Below, piece after piece: positions 31,157 through 41,722 of a stretch of 64,000 bases of DNA; the first letter of the stretch is position 1, and every line of letters begins with the position of its first letter. Position numbers and translations under genes: made by a program. The DNA lies in the NCBI GenBank assembly GCA_023091665.1, contig JALJCQ010000003.1, forward strand, positions 434,001-498,000, written 5' to 3'. The stretch is from Pythium myriotylum. Taxonomy: Eukaryota; Oomycota; Peronosporomycetes; Pythiales; Pythiaceae. The notes beneath the pieces are model-generated. The model was not told the DNA's origin, did not search any database, and worked only from the letters and a program-made list of their open reading frames with translations.

Positions 31157-33399
31157 ATGCGTCGCGGGATCCAGCATATTTCGCTCGTGCCCACCATCCT
31201 TATCACGCTGAACCTTATGTCTACTTATGTCACGATCTTTACTGGCCTCGGCGCCAACCGCATCATCGATGCGGCCACAGGAAAGTTCGACTTGATTCGC
31301 CACCGACTTCTCACGGGTCAAATCAACACCGACATCCTCGAGCTCGACATGTATCGTCGCGAGTCGATCCCCACGCCGCTTGAGATCGCCGACTACATCT
31401 TCATCCGATCGCCGACACGCGACGTCAAGAACTTCGGCGAAGATGTCAGCGTCTGCTCGCGCGTCAACACCAACTCGGCACCAGTGTTGCTCAACATGTA
31501 CGACGATTTCTGGGGTAAGGGCGCCAGACGCTTGCAGATCTATGTCTACAGCATGTCGACACCACGGTGTGACATCCTCAATGTCAAACCACAGTGGCAC
31601 AATCAGTGTATCACCGACCACCAAGAGAACGCGACGTTGTGTTACCAATACATCTTGGACAACTTTGCGACTCTGCAGTCGGACGAATCAGTGCGGATGC
31701 TCGCGATCAAGGATCTCGGCGTCTCTGGGAACCTGTTCTTGCGATGCTTCGGTCGTCCACTCGCACCGTTCGAGTACAAGGCTGACCGCCTCGCTCACCA
31801 GAACTTCTGGAATGGAGGCACGTACCACCTGACACTGCAGACGAGCGACTGTCGTGCGGTGCCACTGGTGCGGGATGCAGGGACGAGAGCTACTCTGTAT
31901 CGAGGTCTGGATACGAGCGACAGGGCCGAGATGCTTCTGGTGGTACCACCGGGTGGGTGGGTTCCGGTGCTAGTATCGTATCTGTATGGGTTGGTGGCGA
32001 TTGCATTGATCATCCAAGGCATCAAGTTGGCGCTGTTCCACACGTACACGATCGAGTATCTGCCATATGAGACCCGGTACAAGGGCAAGCACCCGATCGT
32101 TCGGTTTCTGATGCCGTTCATGGACCTCGTGATCGCGACGTCGGCGAACTCGCGGTCGGTGATCACGTTTAAAGGCTCGCTGGTGGTGTTGTCGGACCAG
32201 TGGATGTCCCACTGGCTGTTCATGTGGCTGGCCATGCTGGACGCCGTCGTCAACATCCGCGAGACGTATTTGTTGTACCAGACGTCGTCGGCGTTGCTGG
32301 TCGTGCGCATCACGTTTGATGGGATCATGTACCAGTTGATGGCGATCACCAAGTTCGCGTGGATCATGTGTCTGGCGCAGACCGTGTTGAATTTTGTGTT
32401 GAAGATGGGCGCGCGGTGCCTTCGGTCGATTCGGGTGATCACGGCGACGACTCGCGAGAAGATCGAGTGGAACGTGGACAGCATGTCGATGTTTCTGAGC
32501 TATCGGATCTACTACTTAATGCTCGTGTTGCTCACGGTGGTGTTGCTTGTTGCCCGAGGGGAGGTCTCGTTCATGAAACGCGGTGTGCCGTTCAAAGTCG
32601 GAGCGTATGGCGGTCCGATCGATATTGCTGATTTCTGGGGTAGTGAAGTCGCGTGTGATTGCTGGGGTTGCTGATGGTTCTGAGCCAGCTCTTCGGTGTG
32701 GCGTTGTTGCGCACGAGGTACAAGTACGTAGCGAACAACAGTCTGATGCGGTTTTTGCAGAAGAGATACTTGATCGCTGGGTGGGATGGGTTTATGGCGG
32801 CGGAGATGCTTGGACTGTGTCCGTACGAAGCCGGGGTCGTGCAGGATGGCCATGCCTTCACGAAGATGTCGATCGGTTCGTTGCTGCAGTTGTTGTACTT
32901 GTCTGGGCCGAGTGGGTTTGTGCATCTCGGAGGTGACTATATTTTCCATGACAATGGTTTCTCGCAAGAACCACGCCGATTCAAGTATACCATCGCCAAG
33001 GCCTTCGAGATGAAGATCTTCGGAGGTGGCAAAAGTTCCTCTTTCGGCAGCTTACCCACAGCATCTAACGCGAATATTACTTTGGTGCAAGTAGCCGGTG
33101 CATCGAAGAAATATTCTCCGGATAAACCTGAGAGGCTCCCAGTTGTTCACCCAACAGGAGTAGTAGAATCTGTTGACTCTATAGCTGCCAAGAAAAGCAT
33201 CTTCGAGCGCAAACTACGGGTGGTGAGCGACGGTTACCTGGGCACGATCCTGTTCATCGACGCGTCAAACTCGGGACAGATCGTTGTCAATCGAGAGACT
33301 GGCCAGCGCGAGTACGAGGTGATTGATGCTCTCACTACGATGTCGATCCTGGACATCAAGTATTTGATGGGCCGCGAGAAACGAATTCGCGTCCGATAG
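31157..33399 (+). pseudogene. Multi-pass membrane protein family, copy 3 (10-nt deletion)
   Basis: From ATG 31157 (MRRGIQHISLVPT) to 33399. The sequence follows copy 2 closely, but at about 32660 ten bases are missing: GTGTGATTGCTGG here against GTGTGATATTTTCACGTTGCTGG in copies 1 and 2. The frame then ends after GSEVACDCWGC, inside the last helix pair, and the remaining 246 codons follow in another frame. The deleted helix would start IFTLLGLLMVLSQL. The ends of the gene (first 40 residues and the linker after FKYTIAKAFEM) are distinct from copy 2, so it is not a simple duplicate artefact. A truncated ~508-residue product lacking the C-terminal domain is possible. Confidence 0.82.
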
Positions 33400-33773
33400 T
33401 TTTTCTTTGTACCAAGTCGCCAGAAGTATCTATTAGATAACTCTGACGATACGAGAAATTGTCGACATGATCGTCGAGTTCGATGACTTGAGGTTGCTGT
33501 CAGCGTCCGTAACCATACTTCTCACTACTCAGGTGTAGATCCTGAGGAACTATTTACCTCCTGCATTTGCCTCTGATTCAACTTGTCAGTCCTCGGTTGA
33601 TATTGAGTTCGAGCAAAAATTGATCGGTAGCGGTGACACAAGTGACTCCTTCGCGAGAGATTGCACCTTTATTGCATTCTACCGCTGGCCAGCAAAATCC
33701 AAATTTAGTTCCGGGACTGCTCGACATCTAGAGGTTCATTTTGGAAGATCGAGTGTTTCTAGTCATGTAGAAC
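33400..33773. other. Intergenic
   Basis: Short spacer between copy 3 and the next membrane gene on the same strand; likely promoter of the latter. Nothing else recognised. Confidence 0.55.
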
Positions 33774-35491
33774 ATGATGGTTGAACCCAGCCGCCTTATG
33801 ACCCTACGCGAGGCAGTGGAGTCAACGGTCTATGACATTGTTCCGCGCGGCGAGCTGCCGTCGATTGACCCTACGCTTTCTATCAAGAAACGCTTTGTAT
33901 CTTCATCACATCGAAAGACACTCAACCGGTTTTTTAAGACACGTGCACTCTTAATCGCGACAGCCTACTTCCTCGGCATGGTCTTTCGGGGGGTCAGCAT
34001 ATTTGCAGATATGAATATCGCAGTGTGGGCAGCTCTCGTTTCCATCCCGCTCCAGATCCTCGCGATAATCAATGTTGCAATCCAGTTTCGTGTCGAGTTG
34101 TTCCGATTGCTACTCAGCACCTACGACTTCTGGTTCTACTTAGCGATGAACAGTGCCTGGACAAGTTGCCTAGCGTGGTACTTAAGCGATCCTCAGATCA
34201 TTATTGTTCCCTTCATGTGGATCGATGTCCAGAATGCCACACTGCTCGACTCATTTCTCCAGGACTTCCAGGCTGTCGTGTCAGCCGTCTGGGTCTGGTG
34301 CATCTTCCTCGTTGCTATCCTCGTAGCAGTTCCCTTGGACGCTGTGGATGGCGTCAACTACGGCCAAGTTGTCTTCATTACCAAACGGCGCACGGTCACG
34401 GTCAAAGAAATCCTGCTAAACGCGATCGGTACGATCATTATACTTAGTGTGCGGGTCATCTACCGCAAGCGTGCAGCACTGCGGATCCAGCAAAAGCACA
34501 GAGCCAACGCCGTCCAAATCGTCCAGACCATCACGTTCACTTGGCCCATCAAGCTCAAGGCTCGTTCGAATGATGGCTCTTCTGAATCAACGCCGCAGTG
34601 GAATCTCCAGCGACCAGTTGTGCGCCCGTCCCGGGTGCAGCTCTTCATCAGCGTCCGGAGCAGTCCGATCAAGGCCAGCGATGTAGTTGTGCCATCGCTA
34701 CTATCATCGCCTACGATCGTCCGCTTCATGACGCGAATAATCGGTATGGTTGGATTCGCAACGATCCCGGTCGTGCTGTGGGTGGACCAAAACTCCCGCA
34801 TTCGCCTTCTCTTAGGCATTGTATCGGCTTCATGTTCGTCTGTTTATTGCTGTCTGCTCGTCTCGTGCTACCAATTCTACTGCGATTACTGTTCTCGTTT
34901 GACTTCGCTTTCACCTCACTGCAGCTCACGACCGTCCACGTCTGCGTCGCTGACGCATTTCGATGGGAACCAGGAGCAGCTCTCTGCATGCTCAGCAGTT
35001 GGCTGTGGGTGCATGTTGTGCTCACGCTGGATGCGCTTACTCCCGTGGTGCGTAAAATGTTGGGCTTCCGATCGTGGTTCCAGATCCCCGTGCTGCTTTG
35101 GGTCGAGGGTGCGATCGCGATGCTGTGGTTCGAGCTCTTCGAGTGGGATTCGCAGGGATTTTACAACCGCTGCTTCCTGCGCATTCAAGTGGGATCGCAC
35201 ACCATTCAGCTTCATGTGGTTCCGCTGCTGCTTAACCGCCTCCTGGCAGTGTGCCTGTGGGGTTTGCGTATGCTATATCGCATCTGGAATCGAGAGAGCG
35301 ATCATGACCTACTCTGCACGAAGAGCCACGTAGAGTTCGACGGTACCATCTACATTCGGAAGTCGATGCTAGCCATGACTACGCGAATTGCGCCATCCGT
35401 ACGACTCCTCATGCTGGGACACCGAGCTAAGCTGGCATCGCATTCTCCGAACATCGAACAGGTCGCACACGCCGTCGCCGTTGGACCGTGA
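33774..35491 (+). CDS. Multi-pass membrane protein with one intron
   Basis: Two exons, 33774-34820 and 34925-35491, both whole numbers of codons, flank a 104-nt intron (GTATCG..CACTGCAG) and give 537 residues. The start is the first of two adjacent ATGs (MMVEPSRLMTL). Hydrophobic helices include ALLIATAYFLGMVFRGVSIF, AVWAALVSIPLQILAIINVA, VWVWCIFLVAILVAVPLDAV, IIGMVGFATIPVVLWV and, after the intron, WLWVHVVLTLDAL and FQIPVLLWVEGAIAMLWFEL. The C-terminal cytosolic part carries CTKSHVEFDGTIYIRKSML. I do not recognise the family. If the intron is wrong the gene is frameshifted near 34820. Confidence 0.65.
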
Positions 35492-35582
35492 CGGTCATTG
35501 TGCGTGACAGGTGAGGTTGATTAATCATTCGACACAATGGTTTCATATTTACAAGTGTCATTTGGCATATTAGATAGGGCAT

Positions 35583-37685
35583 TCATAACTGGGCGTAGAA
35601 GTGTGGCTCGTCGATCTCGCTGTAGACGGCGCCTTCGCTCGGGCTCGGGTCCATCATGGCTGGCGGTGATGGTAGGTGAGATGCCACGGGGGTGTTCAGC
35701 ACCGGGAAGCCGGTGCGACTAAGGAAGGATGCGGATGCGCGGAAGTGGCTCGTGCTCTGCGGGGTTTTAGTGCCTAGCACCGTGTCATCAAGCACGCGCC
35801 AAGCTGGCACAGGCGTCATGGTGGAGCACCGCTCACGCTTGTGGACCTCAGCCTCCTCTGTCATGACGGTGCGCATGTAGTGAGGCACGCCAGTCGGGTG
35901 GCTCGCGGATACGTTGTCCTCCATCTCAGCTAGCTCAAGCAGACGCTCGACCTGCGCGTACTCGACGCACGTTCCCTTGAGGCGGAAGAGCAACTTGGCG
36001 ACGTCGTTGAAGCGGAAGTACGAGACCTGGCAACCGAAGTGGTGCAGGATCTGGCGCAGCTCTTCGAGCTCGATGAGCCCAGAGCCGCTCGGGTCGCTCG
36101 CGTGGAAGTGACGCCGCAAGTCGGTGAGCGTCTGTCCGTTTTCGCGCATGCGGCGCCTGAGGTGGCCGACGAACTCGGCACGCAGCTCCACGCTCTCGCT
36201 GAACTGTGTGATCACCTCGCTAAGCGTTGTGACGTCCACCTTGAAAATGCAGGCGACGAGTACATAGTCGCGGAAGATCTTGGGCTGGAAGACGGTGATG
36301 TTGAGCACCAGTGGTAGTGGGATAGCAACAACAGCAATCACTCCAAACTCGTGGTAAACGGCGGGCAAGTCGTAGAGAACGGCTTGACACATCAGCGCGA
36401 AGAAGAAGCCGTTCATCACGAGAAGCAGCTTGACAACAAAGTGGATGACTTTGCGGGAGAAGAAGATCGGCCTGTGTGCCGCCATCTTGGGTGTCGGCGG
36501 CTTCTCAGCGACAACGATAGATGGCGCGTTGCCCTGCTCAAGATCCGACTCCGAGTCGATCGTTCGAAGTCGGCGGTTCTTCGGCGGAGGAAGCGTTTTG
36601 TCAGTCTTGCTCGGCCTGCCACGGAGCCGTCGGTAGAGCAGCACAAGCACCTGCAGCCCTGTATCATTCCGGGCGAGCCCTCGGTACTTGGCGTCTTTAT
36701 CCACCTGCTCGAGCTCCTTCTCATCCTGGACACGCTGCATTTTCTCGACGGCGTTGTCCAACAAGTCGTTTGCGAGGCGATGCTCCTCGTCATCGGCGAT
36801 CTTACGAAGGCACTTGAGTCGGTGACGAGCTGATGTGTATCCGCACGACGCGAGCACACTGCGTAGCAGATCGTGGAGGTAGTAGCAGAAGACTGCGTGG
36901 AGAAGCGTGACAGTCCAGGCAAAGACAACAAACATCGCGACGACCGAAAGCCCAAGCACCGGTGGGTGGTACCGGGTCTCGAAAGTCTCCGTGAGCAAGT
37001 CGAGCAACCAGGAGATGCCCATGAGCAGCACCCACATGGTGACCTCGACTTCGATGAGGTGCGAGATCTGGTTGTCCTGCGCATGTCGCAGGTACTTGGC
37101 GAACGGGAAGAATTCAGAGAGCCCCTGCGACCGGAGGAAGAAGTGGCGTAGTACTCGCAGCTTGGTCATATCGTGGTAATGGGAAGACGAGACGGTCACT
37201 TTGCTGGCGCTCGAGGCCGTCCATGGCCAGTGGCGCTGAATCCACGACTTGGACCGAAAAACCGCCTCGTGGTGGCTCACAAGTTCGGAAAGATCCCGTG
37301 TGCTGACCAGTTTGTACTTGTCGAGGCGTTTGTTGTGTCGTCGCATGACTGTGAAGATGCAGATGGCCTGGAGGATGAGCGCGACGGCCGAGAGGAAAAT
37401 GACGATGTCGGCGGCCTGGAACGCGAGCAGGTTCTTGCTCTCTGGATCGGCGAGCGCGAGCTCCTTGACGGCTTTGATTCCGAGCGAGAGCAGTCCAAGG
37501 ATCATGAGCTCTCGGTAGATCTTGCGTAGCATCTCGAAGTACTTTGGGTACCGCTCGAGCGCATGTTCAACGCGGTGGAGAAGCTGCTCGAGTAACACGA
37601 GGAATGTGAGCAGCAGGCAGAGGTGGCCGACGACACGCCAGAGTTCGACATCCGTGCCGACACGGAAGAACGACTGCGATCCCAT
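35583..37685 (-). CDS. MLO-like membrane protein with EF-hand, paralog 1
   Basis: 700 residues from ATG 37685 (MGSQSFFRVGTDVELW), chosen to match the paralogs; an in-frame ATG at 37808 would add 41. MLO-type landmarks: LLHRVEHALER then IYRELMILGLLSLGI (plant MLO has H..H..KAL and AELMLxGFISLLL), FFPFAKYLRHAQDNQISHLI before a helix (FDFHKYIxRSxEDDFK in plants), and FVVKLLLVMNGFFFALMCQAV (the FQNAFQ region). About seven helices. After the last helix an EF-hand-like loop DPSGSGLIELEE fits D-x-S-x-S-G-x-I-x-x-x-E. Plant MLO proteins are calmodulin-binding and reported Ca2+-permeable. The EF-hand fusion is not found in plant members I know. The loop lacks the His/Gly tract of paralogs 2 and 4. Confidence 0.78.
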   Translation of the reverse strand: MGSQSFFRVGTDVELWRVVGHLCLLLTFLVLLEQLLHRVEHALERYPKYFEMLRKIYRELMILGLLSLGIKAVKELALADPESKNLLAFQAADIVIFLSAVALILQAICIFTVMRRHNKRLDKYKLVSTRDLSELVSHHEAVFRSKSWIQRHWPWTASSASKVTVSSSHYHDMTKLRVLRHFFLRSQGLSEFFPFAKYLRHAQDNQISHLIEVEVTMWVLLMGISWLLDLLTETFETRYHPPVLGLSVVAMFVVFAWTVTLLHAVFCYYLHDLLRSVLASCGYTSARHRLKCLRKIADDEEHRLANDLLDNAVEKMQRVQDEKELEQVDKDAKYRGLARNDTGLQVLVLLYRRLRGRPSKTDKTLPPPKNRRLRTIDSESDLEQGNAPSIVVAEKPPTPKMAAHRPIFFSRKVIHFVVKLLLVMNGFFFALMCQAVLYDLPAVYHEFGVIAVVAIPLPLVLNITVFQPKIFRDYVLVACIFKVDVTTLSEVITQFSESVELRAEFVGHLRRRMRENGQTLTDLRRHFHASDPSGSGLIELEELRQILHHFGCQVSYFRFNDVAKLLFRLKGTCVEYAQVERLLELAEMEDNVSASHPTGVPHYMRTVMTEEAEVHKRERCSTMTPVPAWRVLDDTVLGTKTPQSTSHFRASASFLSRTGFPVLNTPVASHLPSPPAMMDPSPSEGAVYSEIDEPHFYAQL

Positions 37686-38221
37686 GGTCGAAGTTCGCTC
37701 CGGAAAGAAAATTAAATACTTTGCTTCAGCTGACGTGGGCTCTCTCTTGTGCGCCCTGCTCAGGAGAGAGATCGTCAGCTGATCGCGTGGTAGAGGTTGT
37801 GTAGCCATGTCACCATCTGTCCATCCTTTCCGCTTGAGCAGCCCACACGACTGTAGCCATGTGCTACCGCCATCACAAGCGATCGAGAAGACGACTGGCC
37901 AGGCGACACGGTCGCTTCTACAGTGAGTTCTGGATGGGGAGTCGCGCTCTCTGTCAGACGTACTCTATTTTTCTGTTCCCAGTCTCAGAAATCGACCGTG
38001 ATCGAATCTCAGTCAAGATCATCATCGTGGTCTCTCCACAAGAAAGGCAATCGCTCCCCTCCATGTTGGACACGAATGGGACACGCCGAGCTGACTACTG
38101 GGCTCGCGTCCTGACAGCCGCGGCTCCCATCCAGGTTGTAAAGAATTGCCCGACGCATTATCCATTCATTCAAACTTTCAGTTTCCCCATCAATAGTGTC
38201 AGTCTTAATAGATACTTTCGC
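37686..38221. other. Intergenic
   Basis: Promoter of MLO-like paralog 1 and 3' flank of paralog 2, both on the minus strand. No gene recognised. Confidence 0.6.
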
Positions 38222-40408
38222 TTACAAGAATGAGGCGTCATCATCGCCGCCTTTGCGCTGCTGATAGTCACCGCCTTGTACGCTATCAGCCGTGGATCGG
38301 GTCGAGTCGCTTTGGACAGGCTCGAGCGGACGCCGTGGACCCCGGCTCAGGTTCAGACTCACGCGCGGCAGACCAAAGTGGCTGGAGACTTTCTTCGTGG
38401 ACTGGAACGCCGAGCTCTCGAGCACAACAACATCTTCGCTGAAGCGCGTCGCCGTGCGGCGCTGGACCTCGGTCTCTTCAGTCATGATAGTGTGAAGGTA
38501 CTTATACCCGACACCTGTCACGCGCGACTCGCGACCGGCGATGAAGATGCTACTGCTTCCGAGGTCTTCCTGCTCGGCGAGCGTCAGCAGGCGCTCAATC
38601 TGGGTATACTCGGCGTATGTACCCTTCAATCGGAAGAGCAGCTTGGCGATGCCGTTGAAGCGGAAGAAGGAGATCTGGGTGCCAAACGTGCGGAGAACCT
38701 GACGTAGTTCCTCAAGCTCGATATAGCCTGTGCGTGCGGGGTCCTTCGCAAGAAGCGCCTCGTGTAATTCCTCCAGAGTCTGGTTGTTCTCTCGCATGGA
38801 CTGCTTTAGACAGTTGACAAAGTCGGCACGTAGCTCAACGCACTCGCTGAAGTGCGTGATAACCTCGCTCAGCGTCGGGACGTCGACCTTGAAGACGCAC
38901 GAGACGTTCACGAAGTTGCGGCAGATCTGCGGCTGGAAGAGGAACATGTTAAGCAGCAGCGGAAGAGGCACCATCATCACAGCGAGGACACCGAAGTTCT
39001 CGTAGATCTCGGGCATCTCATACAGCACGGCTTGACACATGAACGCAAAGTAGAAACCGTTCAGCATGATGAGGAACTTGACAACAAAGTGCATCGCGAG
39101 GCGATTGAAGAAACGGATCTTGACTTTAGGTACGCGAGCAGGAGCTCCGTCTCTGCGGGAGTAGTCGTCGTCATCATCATCCTCGTGACCGTGATGTTTC
39201 TTTCCACACATCCCGCGCAGGAACATAGCGAGGACCTGGAAGCCCGTGTCATGGCTGAAGCAGTTTCCGTCTCCATGGCCCCCGTGGCCCCCATCGTGGC
39301 CCCCACCATGACCGCCGCCTCCATGACCACCACCTCCATGGCCTCCACCACCTCCGTGACCCCCTCCTCCGTGACCACTTCCATGACCGTGTCCACCGCC
39401 ATGCTTCAGATGCTGCTTGGATTCCTGGTGCTCTTGCACGTGATGCATCATCTCGAGTGCGTGGTCAGGTTTCTGGTTCTCCAAGTTGTACGCCTCCTCC
39501 GCCGCGACCATCTGCAAACACGTGAGCATGTCGTTGTGCGAAGTGTAGCCGGCCGCCTCCAAAATGCGCTTGAGTGCGCTGCGCAGGTACCACGCAACGA
39601 AGATATGTAGCAATGTGAGCGCCCACGCAAAGACCACGAACATTGCCACCAGTGCGTGTCGTTCGACGAGGTGGTCGATGTCTTCGAGGAGAACCGTGGA
39701 CACGTCGAGGAGCCAGGTGAGAAAAATGAGCAGGATCCACATGGACATCTCAATATCAATCATGTGTGTGATCTGATTGTCCTGGGCCTGACGCAGGTAC
39801 TTGGAGAATGGGAAGAGTTCAGGGAGGCCATACTTGCGCAGGAAGAAGTGTCGCAGCGTTCGTGCGGTGACCATCTCTTCGAATCGCGCCGTGGTGAAGC
39901 GGATTTTCGTGCCACCGATGGTCGTGGTTTGGCCCCACGGCCACAAACGACGCATCGCGGATTGGCGACGCATCAATGCCTGGTGGCGGGTCACCAGCTC
40001 AATGAGGTCGTTCGAGTTGACGAGTTCATCACGATCCATCTGCTTGTTCTTGTTACGCATAAGCGAGAACACGGCGATGGCTTGGATAATCAGCGCGAAC
40101 GCAGATATAAACACGATTAGATCGGCGACTTGGAACGCCATGATGTTTTTCCCATAGCCGTCGACCACGCCGAGCTCCTTGACGACCTTGATACCGAGGC
40201 CGAGCAAGCCGAGAATCATCAATTCTCGGTAGATTTTGGTCAGCATTTCGTGGTATTTCGGGTATTTTTGCAGCGCGTGCTCGGTCTTGTGCATCACTTG
40301 CTCGAGCACCATGACGATGACGATGAGGATACTCAGGTAAACGACGACGCGCCATAGCTCGATGTTGTCGCCGATGCGGAAGTAGGAGCTCGAGGTCGAG
40401 CCCGGCAT
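38222..40408 (-). CDS. MLO-like membrane protein with EF-hand and His/Gly loop, paralog 2
   Basis: 728 residues from ATG 40408 (MPGSTSSSYFRIGDNIELW). MLO landmarks: VMHKTEHALQKYPKY, IYRELMILGLLGLGI, FPFSKYLRQAQDNQITHMI and FVVKFLIMLNGFYFAFMCQA. The large central cytosolic loop holds a tract of about 50 residues made almost only of Gly and His (coded near 39270-39405), a likely Zn/Ni/Cu-binding region. It is followed by HDTGFQVLAMFLRGMCGKKHHGHEDDDDDD. The EF-hand-like loop DPARTGYIELEE keeps D1, T5, G6, I8 and E12 but has Ala at position 3. Predicted plasma-membrane or endomembrane protein responding to Ca2+ and perhaps metal. Confidence 0.8.
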   Translation of the reverse strand: MPGSTSSSYFRIGDNIELWRVVVYLSILIVIVMVLEQVMHKTEHALQKYPKYHEMLTKIYRELMILGLLGLGIKVVKELGVVDGYGKNIMAFQVADLIVFISAFALIIQAIAVFSLMRNKNKQMDRDELVNSNDLIELVTRHQALMRRQSAMRRLWPWGQTTTIGGTKIRFTTARFEEMVTARTLRHFFLRKYGLPELFPFSKYLRQAQDNQITHMIDIEMSMWILLIFLTWLLDVSTVLLEDIDHLVERHALVAMFVVFAWALTLLHIFVAWYLRSALKRILEAAGYTSHNDMLTCLQMVAAEEAYNLENQKPDHALEMMHHVQEHQESKQHLKHGGGHGHGSGHGGGGHGGGGGHGGGGHGGGGHGGGHDGGHGGHGDGNCFSHDTGFQVLAMFLRGMCGKKHHGHEDDDDDDYSRRDGAPARVPKVKIRFFNRLAMHFVVKFLIMLNGFYFAFMCQAVLYEMPEIYENFGVLAVMMVPLPLLLNMFLFQPQICRNFVNVSCVFKVDVPTLSEVITHFSECVELRADFVNCLKQSMRENNQTLEELHEALLAKDPARTGYIELEELRQVLRTFGTQISFFRFNGIAKLLFRLKGTYAEYTQIERLLTLAEQEDLGSSSIFIAGRESRVTGVGYKYLHTIMTEETEVQRRTATRFSEDVVVLESSAFQSTKKVSSHFGLPRVSLNLSRGPRRPLEPVQSDSTRSTADSVQGGDYQQRKGGDDDASFL
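39270..39405 (-). repeat. His/Gly-codon tandem tract
   Basis: An in-frame run of GGH/GGGH-type units inside MLO-like paralog 2. Codons vary (CAT, CAC, GGA, GGC, GGG), so the peptide rather than the DNA unit seems conserved. Confidence 0.8.
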
Positions 40409-41722
40409 CCTGGCCTGTGCGCGGTCTGCTTAATCGTCGAGTGTGATGGCCTTGGGCGATAATCAGTCGAACGCGTAACCACGAGCCCACAACCGAACGG
40501 TTCCTCTCGTCCATGCGGCGAGCCGTCATCGCCCTTGCGCATCCCCCTTCGCACTTGTCCGCGGCCGATTCACCGGCTCGTTGGAAGATGGTACTGGAGA
40601 CTCGGGGCATTATTGTCAAGTGGATGAGATTCCTTGAAGTAGTGGGTAACCCGTGCAAAAAAGCGCCCGAGAGACGATAATGTACTGTTTTAACGACAAA
40701 ACTGTCCGAAACCCGTGAGGCAGGGCTTCTGACTCCCTGTCTCGAGATCATGGTGGTCGGACATAAATAGGACAGGCACATGGTTGAAAAATCAACTTAG
40801 GGGTAGGTGTACTATCAGCTTCTCTCGTGTCGATGAATGGTGTTCTCCCAGCTGGCGTCTGCCTCAGGATTGCAGCCGTCGTTCGTGAGTCCGCGTGGAC
40901 TCATCTGCTCGCTGGGTTTTCTGTCAAGTGAGACGCGCGATCAGTACAGTATACAACCATACGCCGGCCGAGGCGAGGGCTCGCGTGGCCCAAAAGACAC
41001 GCTCGTTTGGAGGATAAGATCGAGAGCTCACGCAAAACTCAACTTCGTTAAAATAAATGCAGTACTCCGTCTTGGATATTTTTTTTGGTATGTATCTGAG
41101 ATCCCACCAACGGGGGCTTTCGCCATGGTGCGGTAGAGTCTCGCTTCGAGTCTCCTTTCCAGGTCTCCATGGAGAAGCGAAGACGCGTGTCGATGATGGC
41201 CGGTACTCGGGCTCGCATTTGAACATCATCCGTTGGACTCAGCGATCGCGACATTTGGAGATGTAGAATCACGGCCAACTCCACCACAAGATCAGCCTTG
41301 GGAGACGGCGTCGAAATGGGAAGGGCCGACTTCTACGAGGCACCCGTACAGCAGCGAAAGATTGCAGGATGGTTCTGCGCCAATCCCTCGAGGTAATCGT
41401 TTCCCTTTCCCTCCAGGGTCCAAGGGAAGCCTCGCCTCTGCATTCGTACTGGAGACGCACGACTGGAGCAATTGCCTCCCCCGAGTTGAACGTGGAAGAC
41501 AATGGAGTGGGAGGTTGGAGCAGATGATGCTTTACGTAGAGTTCTGGAAGAACGGTCTCCACTCGCGATGCTTCGGTTTCAAGGTTCTGCCTTTGGGCGA
41601 ATCTTCTCGTAGATTGCGAGAATTCCATCCTTGATCATGAAGTCTAAACATAGGACGAGTGGTCTCCGCCCACGCGATGGAATGGAGGCTGTTTCCCGCC
41701 CCCAAGAAGAACCAAGCGAATC
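40409..41722. other. Intergenic (divergent MLO-like promoters)
   Basis: A 1.3-kb spacer between minus-strand paralog 2 and plus-strand paralog 3; both promoters are expected here. No supported gene or repeat. Confidence 0.6.

Noticed and set aside
34800..34930. Apparent frameshift in the membrane protein gene at 33774-35491
   Set aside because: A 104-nt GT..AG intron in phase 0 explains it better than a lesion.
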